This document shows positions 12,200-26,346 of a stretch of DNA of 64,000 bases, piece after piece (position 1 is the first letter of the stretch; every line of letters starts with the position of its first letter). The notes under the pieces are model-generated. The model was not told where the DNA came from. It searched no databases and saw nothing but the letters and a program-made list of their open reading frames with translations. The position numbers were made by a program, and so were the translations under genes. The stretch lies in contig SIJG01000104.1 of assembly GCA_023374025.1 (NCBI GenBank), positions 267,485 to 331,484 of the forward strand. Direction: 5' to 3'. The stretch comes from Heterodera schachtii (Eukaryota; Nematoda; Chromadorea; Rhabditida; Heteroderidae).

Positions 12200-13410
12200 T
12201 TAAAAATAGTTTTTTGCACTAATTTTTTAAAAATGTCACTATTATAAATTTTGTGAAGGTATAAAATTTTTTAGGTTTTTAATTCTAAATTATTTCGCGT
12301 TTCTCGATTTATGAAAAGTGAATTTTGTATGATATAATTTGTATTATCATTAATATTTATAATTCAATAAATTGATAATTGAGCCGTTTTAAAGTAAGTT
12401 ATAGCCACGTTTATTATTAATTTCATATTCCGATAATATAATTTTTTCGTAAAAATAAATATCTTTTAATAATTAGTTTTTTCTTACGTTTTATCAGTTA
12501 TTTTTATGTGCTTTTTGTTGTCTTTGTAAATTGTATAATTAATTGTCTTTTGTTTTGACTTTTTTTTTAATTTCATAAAAAGTGTACTAATTGTAATTAT
12601 TAATAATTTATTCACTTCATTTCATTTATATAAATAATGATAAAATTATAAAAATAAATATCTTTTAACTCTTTTTGCTCTTTTAATCTCGTGTCCTTTG
12701 GATGCGTTCCATTGAAGCAAATCCTCTTATTATTATTAGTGCATTTAAGTTAATATTTTTGAAGAAATTTCATTTTAATTTATTTTCATTTCTTATTTAT
12801 CTTTAATTTGAAAATATTTTTAGATTATTACTCTTTTTTATGTTGATTATAATTTATTGCTTTTAATAGAAATTTTGTTATTGTTTTTATCCTTTCTTTG
12901 TCTCAAATTTTAGCTATAATTTTTTTTTTTGCTTTTGTGGCCTTTTAGGTTCTAGATTTTTTTTGTAAATCCGTTTAGAATTAATAAGCCCTTTTTAAAT
13001 ATAATGAAGTTTAAATCATTTTAGAAATTTTGTATTTTCTATTTTTTTTTACTTAATTATACTACTTTTTCTCTTTTTTATCATACAATCGAAATAACTG
13101 GTCTTTCATTTTTACACTTGAGGATTTCAAAAAAAAACTAACGATTTATTTGGTAAGTTTTTTATCTTTATAATTTAATTCATTATTGTATCAATTTTAA
13201 TCAAACTTAATGCTTTAAATTGTTTAGCATCAAACTCAAATTATCATTAATTTCTTCTTATGATGAGCTTATGCTTGGTAATTTTTATTTTCACTTTTAA
13301 ATAAATTTTCTTGATTTATAATGAATGATAGTAGGTTCAATTTTTAAACAATAATTCTTTTCTTTAAATCATTATTTTGGGTTGTTTTTTTATAAAATGT
13401 ATTAATTGTA
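10728..13410 (+). repeat. Tandem duplication, second copy, main part
   Basis: This is a near-identical copy of 4156-6786. Length differences are mainly the (AT)n tract at 12146-12195 and an 11-bp repeat near 11910 (TTTATGTTTAA added). The unit ends at ATTAATTGTA (13401-13410), after which the sequence differs from the junction at 6787. This marks the original right edge of the duplicated segment. Confidence 0.95.
12146..12195 (+). repeat. (AT)n microsatellite
   Basis: About 50 bp of uninterrupted AT dinucleotides, preceded by TTCGA. The orthologous position in the first duplicate (about 5559-5572) has only about six dinucleotides and lacks TTCGA, so the tract changed after the duplication. 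Confidence 0.95.
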
Positions 13411-14154
13411 AATTTAGATTTTTTGATTTTACAAGATTTAATTGAAATTTCATTTAAACGAAAAATTGCTTTTTTTATAAATCGAATTTGTCTTTAAGGC
13501 GTCGCTGATCTTCAATCTTTCAATGTTTTCTTAAGGTCATAAATATTTTCGTTAAGATTGAATCTGGTTTGTTATGCTTTCGTTTTGTAAATTTAAATTT
13601 ATGTTTTTTTCTTTTCATTAATCGGGGATTATTTAATAGATTTAATTTTATGAATTGTAAAGAAATTTTATTATTTTAAGTTTTCAATATTTTCTTCTTT
13701 TATTCTCATGATGCAAGATGAGTTTATAATATTTATTATTTAATGGATGCTTTATTATTCTTTTTTGCTGGTTCTTAATAAGTTTATTTTTATCTTTTAA
13801 ACTTATTTTTTTATATTTTCCATCAAAACCTCAAACTTTATATTTGTTTTAACCGATAAATTTATATATAGTGTAAAAGATTCACTATAACAATTTAAGA
13901 TTTTTCCAATTATCCAAATTATTGTTCATTAGGTAATCTGAAATGACGAAAAGCGATATTTTAGCCAAATTTGAGCAAAAATAATTTTTATTCACTCGTT
14001 GCAGTTGCAAAGGAAGTACACCTCTAAATTTTAGGAAAAATACGCCTTAGACTATCTGATAAATAGTTTTGTAAATAGAGAAAGTCCTATTTTAACAACT
14101 TAAGAAGTGAGAGGTGCGAATTTGTAAAAGGAATTACGTTGGGGGACCACCACA
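13411..14154. other. Right flank of the duplication with a mixed-composition island
   Basis: 13411-13920 is A/T-rich with nothing recognisable. 13925-14154 has higher G+C. Its minus strand has one frame with about 75 codons and only two internal stops, but the translation matches no domain I know. A decayed coding relic is possible and cannot be shown. Confidence 0.35.
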
Positions 14155-14210
14155 ATTAGGGCTCTATTTTTTGCTCTAAAAATTTCCAAAATAGGCACTT
14201 CATTTAGTTT
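14155..14210 (+). mobile_element. hAT-like terminal fragment
   Basis: The fragment starts TAGGGCTCTATTTTTTGC and carries CCAAAATAGGCAC, like the fragment at 7877. It lies just left of the satellite array. No partner end is seen, so it is called only as a possible truncated terminus. Confidence 0.35.
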
Positions 14211-14290
14211 TTTTTTTATCAACTATTTGAAGTTTATTGTAAATTTTATCATTATTTTTTGTTTTTAGCAATTATTTTTAATCATTTGTA

Positions 14291-17251
14291 GTAATTAATA
14301 ATTAAATAAAATTACTTTTTATATTTAATAGAAATTATTATTTGTTTTAATTTTTATTTTATCAAATATGTACTAATTAATTATCATTTCTTTTCTTTAA
14401 ATAATTGTAAAATACGTTTATTAAAATTTTTTTTATCTCATTTTGCAACTATTCTCACGAGCCAAGGCAGTGTATATAATAGCGTTCACTTGAATTTGTA
14501 TTATATAAATAAAACTTTGTATTTCTTTATTCCTAAATTTTTTTGTATTTGCATTATTATCATATCATTATGTATTTATAAAATATTTTTTCATTACTTT
14601 TTTGAATATTTTTCTCAGTTTTCTTTGTGTATTTGTAATAGAATTTTTGGTATATTTTTTTAAATCAATTTGCTACTATTTTTAATATTTATCTAAACTG
14701 GGCTTTATTATGAATATGTGTATGATTTTATTTTATTTTCCTGTTTTTGACTTTTCACTTTAAATTTCTATTAATTGTTTTTATTATCTTTAGGTAAAGT
14801 CTGAAATGAAAATTATTTGAATGTATTTGATGAATTGTGTGATTAAAAATTAAATAAAATTATTTTTTATATTTAATAGAAATTATTATTTGTTTTAATT
14901 TTTATTTTATCAAATATGTACTACTTAATTATCATTTCTTTTCTTTAAATAATTGTAAAATACGTTTAAAATTTTTTTATCTCATTTTGCAACTTTTCTC
15001 ACGAGCCAAGGCAGTGTATATAATAGCGTTCACTTGAATTTGTATTATACAAATAAAACTTTGTATTTCTTTATTCCTAAATTTTTTTGTATTTGCTTTA
15101 TTATTATTTATAATTATGTATTTATAAAATATTTTTTCATTACTTTTTTGAATATTTTTCTCAGTTTTCTTTGTGTATTTGTAATAGAATTTTTGGTATA
15201 TATTTTTTAAATCAATTTGCTACTATTTTTAATATTTATCTAAACTGGGCTTTATTATGAATATGTGTCTGATTTTATTTTATTTTCCTGTTTTTGACTT
15301 TTCACTTTAAATTTCTATTAATTGTTTTTATTATCTTTAGGTAAAGTCTGAAATGAAAATTATTTGAATGTATTTGATGAATTGTGTGATTAAAAATTAA
15401 ATAAAATTATTTTTTATATTTAATAGAAATTATTATTTGTTTTAATTTTTATTTTATCAAATATGTACTAATTAATTATCATTTCTTTTCTTTAAATAAT
15501 TGTAAAATACGTTTATTAAATTTTTTTTATCTCATTTTGCAACTTTTCTCACGAGCCAAGGCAGTGTATATAATAGCGTTCACTTGAATTTGTATTATAT
15601 AAATAAAACTTTGTATTTCTTTATTCCTAAATTTTTTTGTATTTGCTTTATTATCATTTATCATTATGTATTTATAAAATATTTTTTCATTACTTTTTTG
15701 AATATTTTTCTCAGTTTTCTTTGTGTATTTGTAATAGAATTTTTGGTATATTTTTTAAAATCAATTTGCTACTATTTTTAATATTTATCTAAACTGGGCA
15801 TTTTTATTTTAAATCAATTTGCTACTATTTTTGATATTTATCTAAACTGGGCTTTATTATGAATATGTGTATGATTTTATTTTATTTTCCTGTTTTTGAC
15901 TTTTCACTTTAAATTTCTATTAATTGTTTTTATTATTAGGTAAAGTCTGAAATGAAAATTATTTGAATGTATTTGATGAATTGTGTGATTAATAATTAAA
16001 TAAAATTACTTTTTATATTTAATAGAAATTATTATTTGTTTTAATTTTTATTTTATCAAATATGTACTAATTAATTATCATTTCTTTTCTTTAAATAATT
16101 GTAAATACTTTTATTAAAATTTGTTTTTATCTCATTTTGCAACTTTTCTCACGAGCCAAGGCAGTGTATTTAATAGCGTTCACTTGAATTTGTATTATAT
16201 AAATAAAACTTTGTATTTCTTTATTCCTAAATTTTTTTGTATTTGCTTTATTATTATTTATAATTATGTATTTATAAAATATTTTTTCATTACTTTTTTG
16301 AATATTTTTCTCAGTTTTCTTTGTGTATTTGTAATAGAATTTTTGGTATATTTTTTTAAATCAATTTGCTACTATTTTTAATATTTATCTAAACTGGGCT
16401 TTATTATGAATATGTGTATGATTTTATTTTATTTTCCTGTTTTTGACTTTTCACTTTAAATTTCTATTAATTGTTTTTATTATCTTTAGGTAAAGTCTGA
16501 AATGAAAATTATTTGAATGTATTTGATGAATTGTGTGATTAAAAATTAAATAAAATTATTTTTTATATTTAATAGAAATTATTATTTGTTTTAATTTTTA
16601 TTTTATCAAATATGTACTAATTAATTATCATTTCTTTTCTTTAAATAATTGTAAAATACTTTTATTAAAATTTTTTTTATCTCATTTTGCAACTTTTCTC
16701 ACGAGCCAAGGCAGTGTATATAATAGCGTTCACTTGAATTTGTATTATATAAATAAAACTTTGTATTTCTTTATTCCTAAATTTTTTTGTATTTGCTTTA
16801 TTATTATTTATAATTATGTATTTATAAAATTTTTTTATTACTTTTTTGAATATTTTTCTCAGTTTTCTTTGTGTATTTGTAATAGAATTTTTGGTATATT
16901 TTTTTAAAATCAATTTGCTACTATTTTTAATATTTATCTAAACTGGGCTTTATTATGAATATGTGTATGATTTTATTTTATTTTCCTGTTTTTGACTTTT
17001 ACTTTAAATTTCTATTAATTGTTTTTATTATCTTTAGGTAAAGTCTGAAATGAAAATTATTTGAATGTATTTGATGAATTGTGTGATTAAAAATTAAATA
17101 AAATTATTTTTTATATTTAATAGAAATTATTATTTGTTTTAATTTTTATTTTATCAAATATGTACTACTTAATTATCATTTCTTTTCTTTAAATAATTGT
17201 AAAATACGTTTATTAAAATTTTTTTATCTCATTTTGCAACTTTTCTCACGA
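14291..17251 (+). repeat. Left part of array rich in short (547-bp) units
   Basis: Units starting at 14461, 15005, 16155 and 16705 carry one TCTAAACTGGGC copy and the longer ATTATCTTTAGGTAAAG junction. The unit at 15555 carries two copies and the ATTATTAGGTAAAG form. Rightward the two-copy form with ATTATTAGG dominates. Two unit subtypes are therefore partly sorted along the array. Confidence 0.85.
15779..15852 (+). repeat. Example of the 51-bp inner subrepeat in duplicate
   Basis: Within long units the segment from TCTAAACTGGGC to the next TCTAAACTGGGC (here about 15787 and 15840) is a 50-53-bp duplicate. Copy number is one in 547-bp units, two in 598-bp units and three in the unit beginning at 26347, which fully accounts for the main length classes. 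Confidence 0.9.
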
Positions 17252-20200
17252 GCCAAGGCAGTGTATATAATAGCGTTCACTTGAATTTGTATTATATAAA
17301 TAAAACTTTGTATTTCTTTATTCCTAAATTTTTTTGTATTTGCATTATTATCATATCATTATGTATTTATAAAATATTTTTTCATTACTTTTTTGAATAT
17401 TTTTCTCAGTTTTCTTTGTGTATTTGTAATAGAATTTTTGGTATATTTTTTTAAATCAATTTGCTACTATTTTTAATATTTATCTAAACTGGGCATTTTT
17501 ATTTTAAATCAATTTGCTACTATTTTTGATATTTATCTAAACTGGGCTTTATTATGAATATGTGTATGATTTTATTTTATTTTCCTGTTTTTGACTTTTC
17601 ACTTTAAATTTCTATTAATTGTTTTTATTATTAGGTAAAGTCTGAAATGAAAATTATTTGAATGTATTTGATGAATTGTGTGATTAAAAATTAAATAAAA
17701 TTATTTTTTATATTTAATAGAAATTATTATTTGTTTTAATTTTTATTTTATCAAATATGTACTACTTAATTATCATTTCTTTTCTTTAAATAATTGTAAA
17801 ATACGTTTATTAAAATTTTTTTTATCTCATTTTGCAACTTTTCTCACGAGCCAAGGCAGTGTATATAATAGCGTTCACTTGAATTTGTATTATATAAATA
17901 AAACTTTGTATTTCTTTATTCCTAAATTTTTTTGTATTTGCATTATTATCATATCATTATGTATTTATAAAATATTTTTTCATTACTTTTTTGAATATTT
18001 TTCTCAGTTTTCTTTGTGTATTTGTAATAGAATTTTTGGTATATTTTTTTAAATCAATTTGCTACTATTTTTAATATTTATCTAAACTGGGCATTTTTAT
18101 TTTAAATCAATTTGCTACTATTTTTGATATTTACCTAAACTGGGCTTTATTATGAATATGTGTATGATTTTATTTTATTTTCCTGTTTTTGACTTTTCAC
18201 TTTAAATTTCTATTAATTGTTTTTATTATTAGGTAAAGTCTGAAATGAAAATTATTTGAATGTATTTGATGAATTGTGTGATTATAATTAAATAAAATTA
18301 CTTTTTATATTTAATAGAAATTATTATTTGTTTTAATTTTTATTTTATCAAATATGTACGAATTAATTATCATTTCTTTTCTTTAAATAATTGTAAAATA
18401 CGTTTATTAAATTTTTTTTTATCTCATTTTCCAACTTTTCTCACGAGCCAAGGCAGTGTATATAATAGCGTTCACTTGAATTTGTATTATATAAATAAAA
18501 CTTTGTATTTCTTTATTCCTAAATTTTTTTGTATTTGCTTTATTATCATTTATAATTATGTATTTATAAAATTTTTTTTATTACTTTTTTGAATATTTTT
18601 CTCAGTTTTCTTTGTGTATTTGTAATAGAATTTTTGGTATATTTTTTTAAAATCAATTTGCTACTATTTTTAATATTTATCTAAACTGGGCATTTTTATT
18701 TTAAAACAATTTGCTACTATTTTTGATATTTATCTAAACTGGGCTTTATTATGAATATGTGTATGATTTTATTTTATTTTCCTGTTTTTGACTTTTCACT
18801 TTAAATTTCTATTAATTGTTTTTATTATTAGGTAAAGTCTGAAATGAAAATTATTTGAATGTATTTGATGAATTGTGTGATTATAATTAAATAAAATTAC
18901 TTTTTATATTTAATAGAAATTATTATTTGTTTTAATTTTTATTTTATCAAATATGTACGAATTAATTATCATTTCTTTTCTTTAAATAATTGTAAAATAC
19001 GTTTATTAATTTTTTTTTTATCTCATTTTGCAACTTTTCTCACGAGCCAAGGCAGTGTATATAATAGCGTTCACTTGAATTTGTATTATATAAATAAAAC
19101 TTTGTATTTCTTTATTCCTAAATTTTTTTGTATTTGCTTTATTATCATTTATAATTATGTATTTATAAAATTTTTTTTATTACTTTTTTGAATATTTTTC
19201 TCAGTTTTCTTTGTGTATTTGTAATAGAATTTTTGGTATATTTTTTTAAAATCAATTTGCTACTATTTTTAATATTTATCTAAACTGGGCATTTTTATTT
19301 TAAAACAATTTGCTACTATTTTTGATATTTATCTAAACTGGGCTTTATTATGAATATGTGTATGATTTTATTTTATTTTCCTGTTTTTGACTTTTCACTT
19401 TAAATTTCTATTAATTGTTTTTATTATTAGGTAAAGTCTGAAATGAAAATTATTTGAATGTATTTGATGAATTGTGTGATTATAATTAAATAAAATTACT
19501 TTTTATATTTAATAGAAATTATTATTTGTTTTAATTTTTATTTTATCAAATATGTACGAATTAATTATCATTTCTTTTCTTTAAATAATTGTAAAATACG
19601 TTTATTTAATTTTTTTTTATCTCATTTTGCAACTTTTCTCACGAGCCAAGGCAGTGTATATAATAGCGTTCACTTGAATTTGTATTATATAAATAAAACT
19701 TTGTATTTCTTTATTCCTAAATTTTTTTGTATTTGCTTTATTATCATTTATCATTATGTATTTATAAAATATTTTTTCATTACTTTTTTGAATATTTTTC
19801 TCAGTTTTCTTTGTGTATTTGTAATAGAATTTTTGGTATATTTTTTTAAATCAATTTGCTACTATTTTTAATATTTATCTAAACTGGGCATTTTTATTTT
19901 AAATCAATTTGCTACTATTTTTGATATTTATCTAAACTGGGCTTTATTATGAATATGTGTATGATTTTATTTTATTTTCCTGTTTTTGACTTTTCACTTT
20001 AAATTTCTATTAATTGTTTTTATTATTAGGTAAAGTCTGAAATGAAAATTATTTGAATGTATTTGATGAATTGTGTGATTAATAATTAAATAAAATTACT
20101 TTTTATATTTAATAGAAATTATTATTTGTTTTAATTTTTATTTTATCAAATATGTACTAATTAATTATCATTTCTTTTCTTTAAATAATTGTAAAATACG

Positions 20201-22037
20201 TTTATTAAAATTTTTTTTATCTCATTTTGCAACTTTTCTCACTAACCAAGGCAGTGTATATAATAGCGTTCACTTGAATTTGTATTATATAAATAAACTT
20301 TGTATTTCTTTATTCCTAAATTTTTTTGTATTTGCTTTATTATTATTTATAATTATGTATTTATAAAATTTTTTTTATTACTTTTTTGAATATTTTTCTC
20401 AGTTTTTTTTGTGTATTTGTAATAGAATTTTTGGTATATTTTTTTAAATCAATTTGCTACTATTTTTAATATTTATCTAAACTGGGCATTTTTATTTTAA
20501 ATCAATTTGCTACTATTTTGATATTTATCTAAACTGGGCTTTCTTATGAATATGTGTATGATTTTATTTTATTTTCCTGTTTTTGACTTTTCACTTTAAA
20601 TTTCTATTAATTGTTTTTATTATCTTTAGGTAAAGTCTGAAATGAAAATTATTTGAATGTATTTGATGAATTGTGTAATTAAAAATTAAATAAAATTATT
20701 TTTTATATTTAATAGAAATTATTATTTGTTTTAATTTTTATTTTATCAAATATGTACTACTTAATTATCATTTCTTTTCTTTAAATAATTGTAAAATACG
20801 TTTATTAAAATTTTTTTATCTCATTTTGCAACTTTTCTCACGAGCCAAGGCAGTGTATATAATAGCGTTCACTTGAATTTGTATTATATAAATAAAACTT
20901 TGTATTTCTTTATTCCTAAATTTTTTTGTATTTGCATTATTATCATATCATTATGTATTTATAAAATATTTTTTCATTACTTTTTTGAATATTTTTCTCA
21001 GTTTTCTTTGTGTATTTGTACTAGAATTTTTGGTATATTTTTTTAAATCAATTTGCTACTATTTTTAATATTTATCTAAACTGGGCATTTTTATTTTAAA
21101 TCAATTTGCTACTATTTTTGATATTTATCTAAACTGGGCTTTATTATGAATATGTGTATGATTTTATTTTATTTTCCTGTTTTTGACTTTTCACTTTAAA
21201 TTTCTATTAATTGTTTTTATTATTAGGTAAAGTCTGAAATGAAAATTATTTGAATGTATTTGATGAATTGTGTGATTAATAATTAAATAAAATTACTTTT
21301 TATATTTAATAGAAATTATTATTTGTTTTAATTTTTATTTTATCAAATATGTACTAATTAATTATCATTTCTTTTCTTTAAATAATTGTAAAATACGTTT
21401 ATTAAAATTTTTTTTATCTCATTTTGCAACTTTTCTCACTAACCAAGGCAGTGTATATAATAGCGTTCACTTGAATTTGTATTATATAAATAAAACTTTG
21501 TATTTCTTTATTCCTAAATTTTTTTGTATTTGCATTATTATCATATCATTATGTATTTATAAAATATTTTTTCATTACTTTTTTGAATATTTTTCTCAGT
21601 TTTCTTTGTGTATTTGTACTAGAATTTTTGGTATATTTTTTTAAATCAATTTGCTACTATTTTTAATATTTATCTAAACTGGGCATTTTTATTTTAAATC
21701 AATTTGCTACTATTTTTGATATTTATCTAAACTGGGCTTTATTATGAATATGTGTATGATTTTATTTTATTTTCCTGTTTTTGACTTTTCACTTTAAATT
21801 TCTATTAATTGTTTTTATTATTAGGTAAAGTCTGAAATGAAAATTATTTGAATGTATTTGATGAATTGTGTGATTATAATTAAATAAAATTACTTTTTAT
21901 ATTTAATAGAAATTATTATTTGTTTTAATTTTTATTTTATCAAATATGTACTAATTAATTATCATTTCTTTTCTTTAAATAATTGTAAAATACGTTTATT
22001 AAAATTTTTTTATCTCATTTTGCAACTTTTCTCACTA

Positions 22038-22335
22038 ACCAAGGCAGTGTATATAATAGCGTTCACTTGAATTTGTATTATATAAATAAAACTTTGTATT
22101 TCTTTATTCCTAAATTTTTTTGTATTTGCTTTATTATTATTTATAATTATGTATTTATAAAATATTTTTTCATTACTTTTTTGAATATTTTTCTCAGTTT
22201 TCTTTGTGTATTTGTAATAGAATTTTTGGTATATTTTTTTAAATCAATTTGCTACTATTTTAATATTTATCTAAACTGGGCATTTTTATTTTAAATCAAT
22301 TTGCTACTATTTTGATATTTAAACTTTTCTCACGA
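22038..22335 (+). repeat. Truncated 298-bp satellite unit
   Basis: The unit breaks off inside the second inner subrepeat (GATATTTA) and joins directly to AACTTTTCTCACGAG of the next unit, losing about 300 bp. This junction occurs only once in the array, so it is a private deletion. Confidence 0.9.
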
Positions 22336-22932
22336 GCCAAGGCAGTGTATATAATAGCGTTCACTTGAATTTGTATTATATAAATAAAACTTTGCATTTC
22401 TTTATTCCTAAATTTTTTTGTATTTGCATTATTATCATATCATTATTTATTTATAAAATATTTTTTCATTACTTTTTTGAATATTTTTCTCAGTTTTCTT
22501 TGTGTATTTGTAATAGAATTTTTGGTATATTTTTTTAAATTAATTTGCTACTATTTTTAATATTTATCTGAACTGGGCATTTTTATTTTAAATCAATTTG
22601 CTACTATTTTTGATATTTATCTAAACTGGGCTTTATTATGAATATGTGTATGATTTTATTTTATTTTCCTGTTTTTGACTTTTCACTTTAAATTTCTATT
22701 AATTGTTTTTATTATTAGGTAAAGTCTGAAATGAAAATTATTTGAATGTATTTGATGAATTGTGTGATTATAATTAAATAAAATTACTTTTTATATTTAA
22801 TAGAAATTATTATTTGTTTTAATTTTTATTTTATCAAATATGTACTAATTAATTATCATTTCTTTTCTTTAAATAATTGTAAAATACGTTTATTAAAATT
22901 TTTTTTATCTCATTTTGCAACTATTCTCACGA

Positions 22933-23954
22933 GCCAAGGCAGTGTATATAATAGCGTTCACTTGAATTTGTATTATATAAATAAAACTTTGTATTTCTTT
23001 ATTCCTAAATTTTTTTGTATTTGCTTTATTATTATTTATAATTATGTATTTATAAAATATTTTTTCATTACTTTTTTGAATATTTTTCTCAGTTTTCTTT
23101 GTGTATTTGTAATAGAATTTTTGGTATATTTTTTTTAAATCAATTTGCTACTATTTTTAATATTTTTCTCACGAGCCAAGGCAGTGTATATAATAGCGTT
23201 CACTTGAATTTGTATTATATAAATAAAACTTTGTATTTCTTTATTCCTAAATTTTTTTGTATTTGCTTTATTATCATTATCATTATGTATTTATAAAATA
23301 TTTTTTCATTACTTTTTTGAATATTTTTCTCAGTTTTCTTTGTGTATTTGTAATAGAATTTTTGGTATATTTTTTTAAATCAATTTATTTTTGATATTTA
23401 TCTAAACTGGGCTTTATTATGAATATGTGTATGATTTTATTTTATTTTCCTGTTTTTGACTTTTCACTTTAAATTTCTATTAATTGTTTTTATTATTAGG
23501 TAAAGTCTGAAATGAAAATTATTTGAATGTATTTGATGAATTGTGTGATTATAATTAAATAAAATTACTTTTTATATTTAATAGAAATTATTATTTGTTT
23601 TAATTTTTATTTTATCAAATATGTACTAATTAATTATCATTTCTTTTCTTTAATAATTGTAAAATACGTTTATTAAAATTTTTTTTATCTCATTTTGCAA
23701 CTATTCTCACGAGCCAAGGCAGTGTATATAATAGCGTTCACTTGAATTTGTATTATATAAATAAAACTTTGTATTTCTTTATTCCTAAATTTTTTTGTAT
23801 TTGCTTTATTATTATTTATAATTATGTATTTATAAAATATTTTTTCATTACTTTTTTGAATATTTTTCTCAGTTTTCTTTGTGTATTTGTAATAGAATTT
23901 TTGGTATATTTTTTTAAAATCAATTTGCTACTATTTTTAATATTTTTCTCACGA
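22933..23954 (+). repeat. Higher-order block with 242-bp truncated units
   Basis: Boxes at 22933/23175 and 23713/23955 are each 242 bp apart. Both share the same junction, in which TTTTTAATATTT runs straight into TTCTCACGAG. The composite period is 780 bp. The same junction recurs at 26995/27237. One deletion thus appears to have arisen once and been spread by amplification or exchange. Confidence 0.9.
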
Positions 23955-26346
23955 GCCAAGGCAGTGTATATAATAGCGTTCACTTGAATTTGTATTATAT
24001 AAATAAAACTTTGTATTTCTTTATTCCTAAATTTTTTTGTATTTGCTTTATTATCATTTATCATTATGTATTTATAAAATATTTTTTCATTACTTTTTTG
24101 AATATTTTTCTCAGTTTTCTTTGTGTATTTGTAACAGAATTTTTGGTATATTTTTTAAAATCAATTTGCTACTATTTTTAATATTTATCTAAACTGGGCA
24201 TTTTTATTTTAAATCAATTTGCTACTATTTTGATATTTATCTAAACTGGGCTTTATTATGAATATGTGTATGATTTTATTTTATTTTCCTGTTTTTGACT
24301 TTTCACTTTAAATTTCTATTAATTGTTTTTATTATTAGGTAAAGTCTGAAATGAAAATTATTTGAATGTATTTGATGAATTGTGTGATTATAATTAAATA
24401 AAATTACTTTTTATATTTAATAGAAATTATTATTTGTTTTAATTTTTATTTTATCAAATATGTACGAATTAATTATCATTTCTTTTCTTTAAATAATTGT
24501 AAAATACGTTTATTAAATTTTTTTTTATCTCATTTTGCAACTTTTCTCACGAGCCAAGGCAGTGTATATAATAGCGTTCACTTGAATTTGTATTATATAA
24601 ATAAAACTTTGTATTTCTTTATTCCTAAATTTTTTTGTATTTGCTTTATTATCATTTATCATTATGTATTTATAAAATATTTTTTCATTACCTTTTTGAA
24701 TATTTTTCTCAGTTTTCTTTGTGTAATTGTAATAGAATTTTTGGTATATTTTTTAAAATCAATTTGCTACTATTTTTAATATTTATCTAAACTGGGCATT
24801 TTTATTTTAAATCAATTTGCTACTATTTTGATATTTATCTAAACTGGGCTTTATTATGAATATGTGTATGATTTTATTTTATTTTCCTGTTTTTGACTTT
24901 TCACTTTAAATTTCTATTAATTGTTTTTATTATTAGGTAAAGTCTGAAATGAAAATTATTTGAATGTATTTGATGAATTGTGTGATTATAATTAAATAAA
25001 ATTACTTTTTATATTTAATAGAAATTATTATTTGTTTTAATTTTTATTTTATCAAATATGTACGAATTAATTATCATTTCTTTTCTTTAAATAATTGTAA
25101 AATACGTTTATTAAATTTTTTTTTATCTCATTTTGCAACTTTTCTCACGAGCCAAGGCAGTGTATATAATAGCGTTCACTTGAATTTGTATTATATAAAT
25201 AAAACTTTGTATTTCTTTATTCCTAAATTTTTTTGTATTTGCTTTATTATCATTTATCATTATGTATTTATAAAATATTTTTTCATTACCTTTTTGAATA
25301 TTTTTCTCAGTTTTCTTTGTGTAATTGTAATAGAATTTTTGGTATATTTTTTAAAATCAATTTGCTACTATTTTTAATATTTATCTAAACTGGGCATTTT
25401 TATTTTAAATCAATTTGCTACTATTTTGATATTTATCTAAACTGGGCTTTATTATGAATATGTGTATGATTTTATTTTATTTTCCTGTTTTTGACTTTTC
25501 ACTTTAAATTTCTATTAATTGTTTTTATTATTAGGTAAAGTCTGAAATGAAAATTATTTGAATGTATTTGATGAATTGTGTGATTATAATTAAATAAAAT
25601 TACTTTTTATATTTAATAGAAATTATTATTTGTTTTAATTTTTATTTTATCAAATATGTACTAATTAATTATCATTTCTTTTCTTTAATAATTGTAAAAT
25701 ACGTTTATTAAAATTTTTTTTATCTCATTTTGCAACTATTCTCACGAGCCAAGGCAGTGTATATAATAGCGTTCACTTGAATTTGTATTATATAAATAAA
25801 ACTTTGTATTTCTTTATTCCTAAATTTTTTTGTATTTGCTTTATTATTATTTATAATTATGTATTTATAAAATATTTTTTCATTACCTTTTTGAATATTT
25901 TTCTCAGTTTTCTTTGTGTAATTGTAATAGAATTTTTGGTATATTTTTTTTAAATCAATTTGCTACTATTTTTAATATTTATCTAAACTGGGCATTTTTA
26001 TTTTTAATCAATTTGCTACTATTTTTGATATTTATCTAAACTGGGCTTTATTATGAATATGTGTATGATTTTATTTTATTTTCCTGTTTTTGACTTTTCA
26101 CTTTAAATTTCTATTAATTGTTTTTATTATTATGTAAAGTCTGAAATGAAAATTATTTGAATGTATTTGATGAATTGTGTGATTATAATTAAATAAAATT
26201 ACTTTTTATATTTAATAGAAATTATTATTTGTTTTAATTTTTATTTTACCAAATATGTACTAATTAATTATCATTTCTTTTCTTTAAATAATTGTAAAAT
26301 ACGTTTATTAAAATTTTTTTATCTCATTTTGCAACTTTTCTCACTA

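Noticed and set aside
4156..13410. Reading the 2.6-kb direct repeats as long terminal repeats of a retrotransposon
   Set aside because: There are no TG...CA ends, primer-binding site, polypurine tract or coding region, and the adjacent 6787-6890 fragment shows a tandem duplication split by an insertion.
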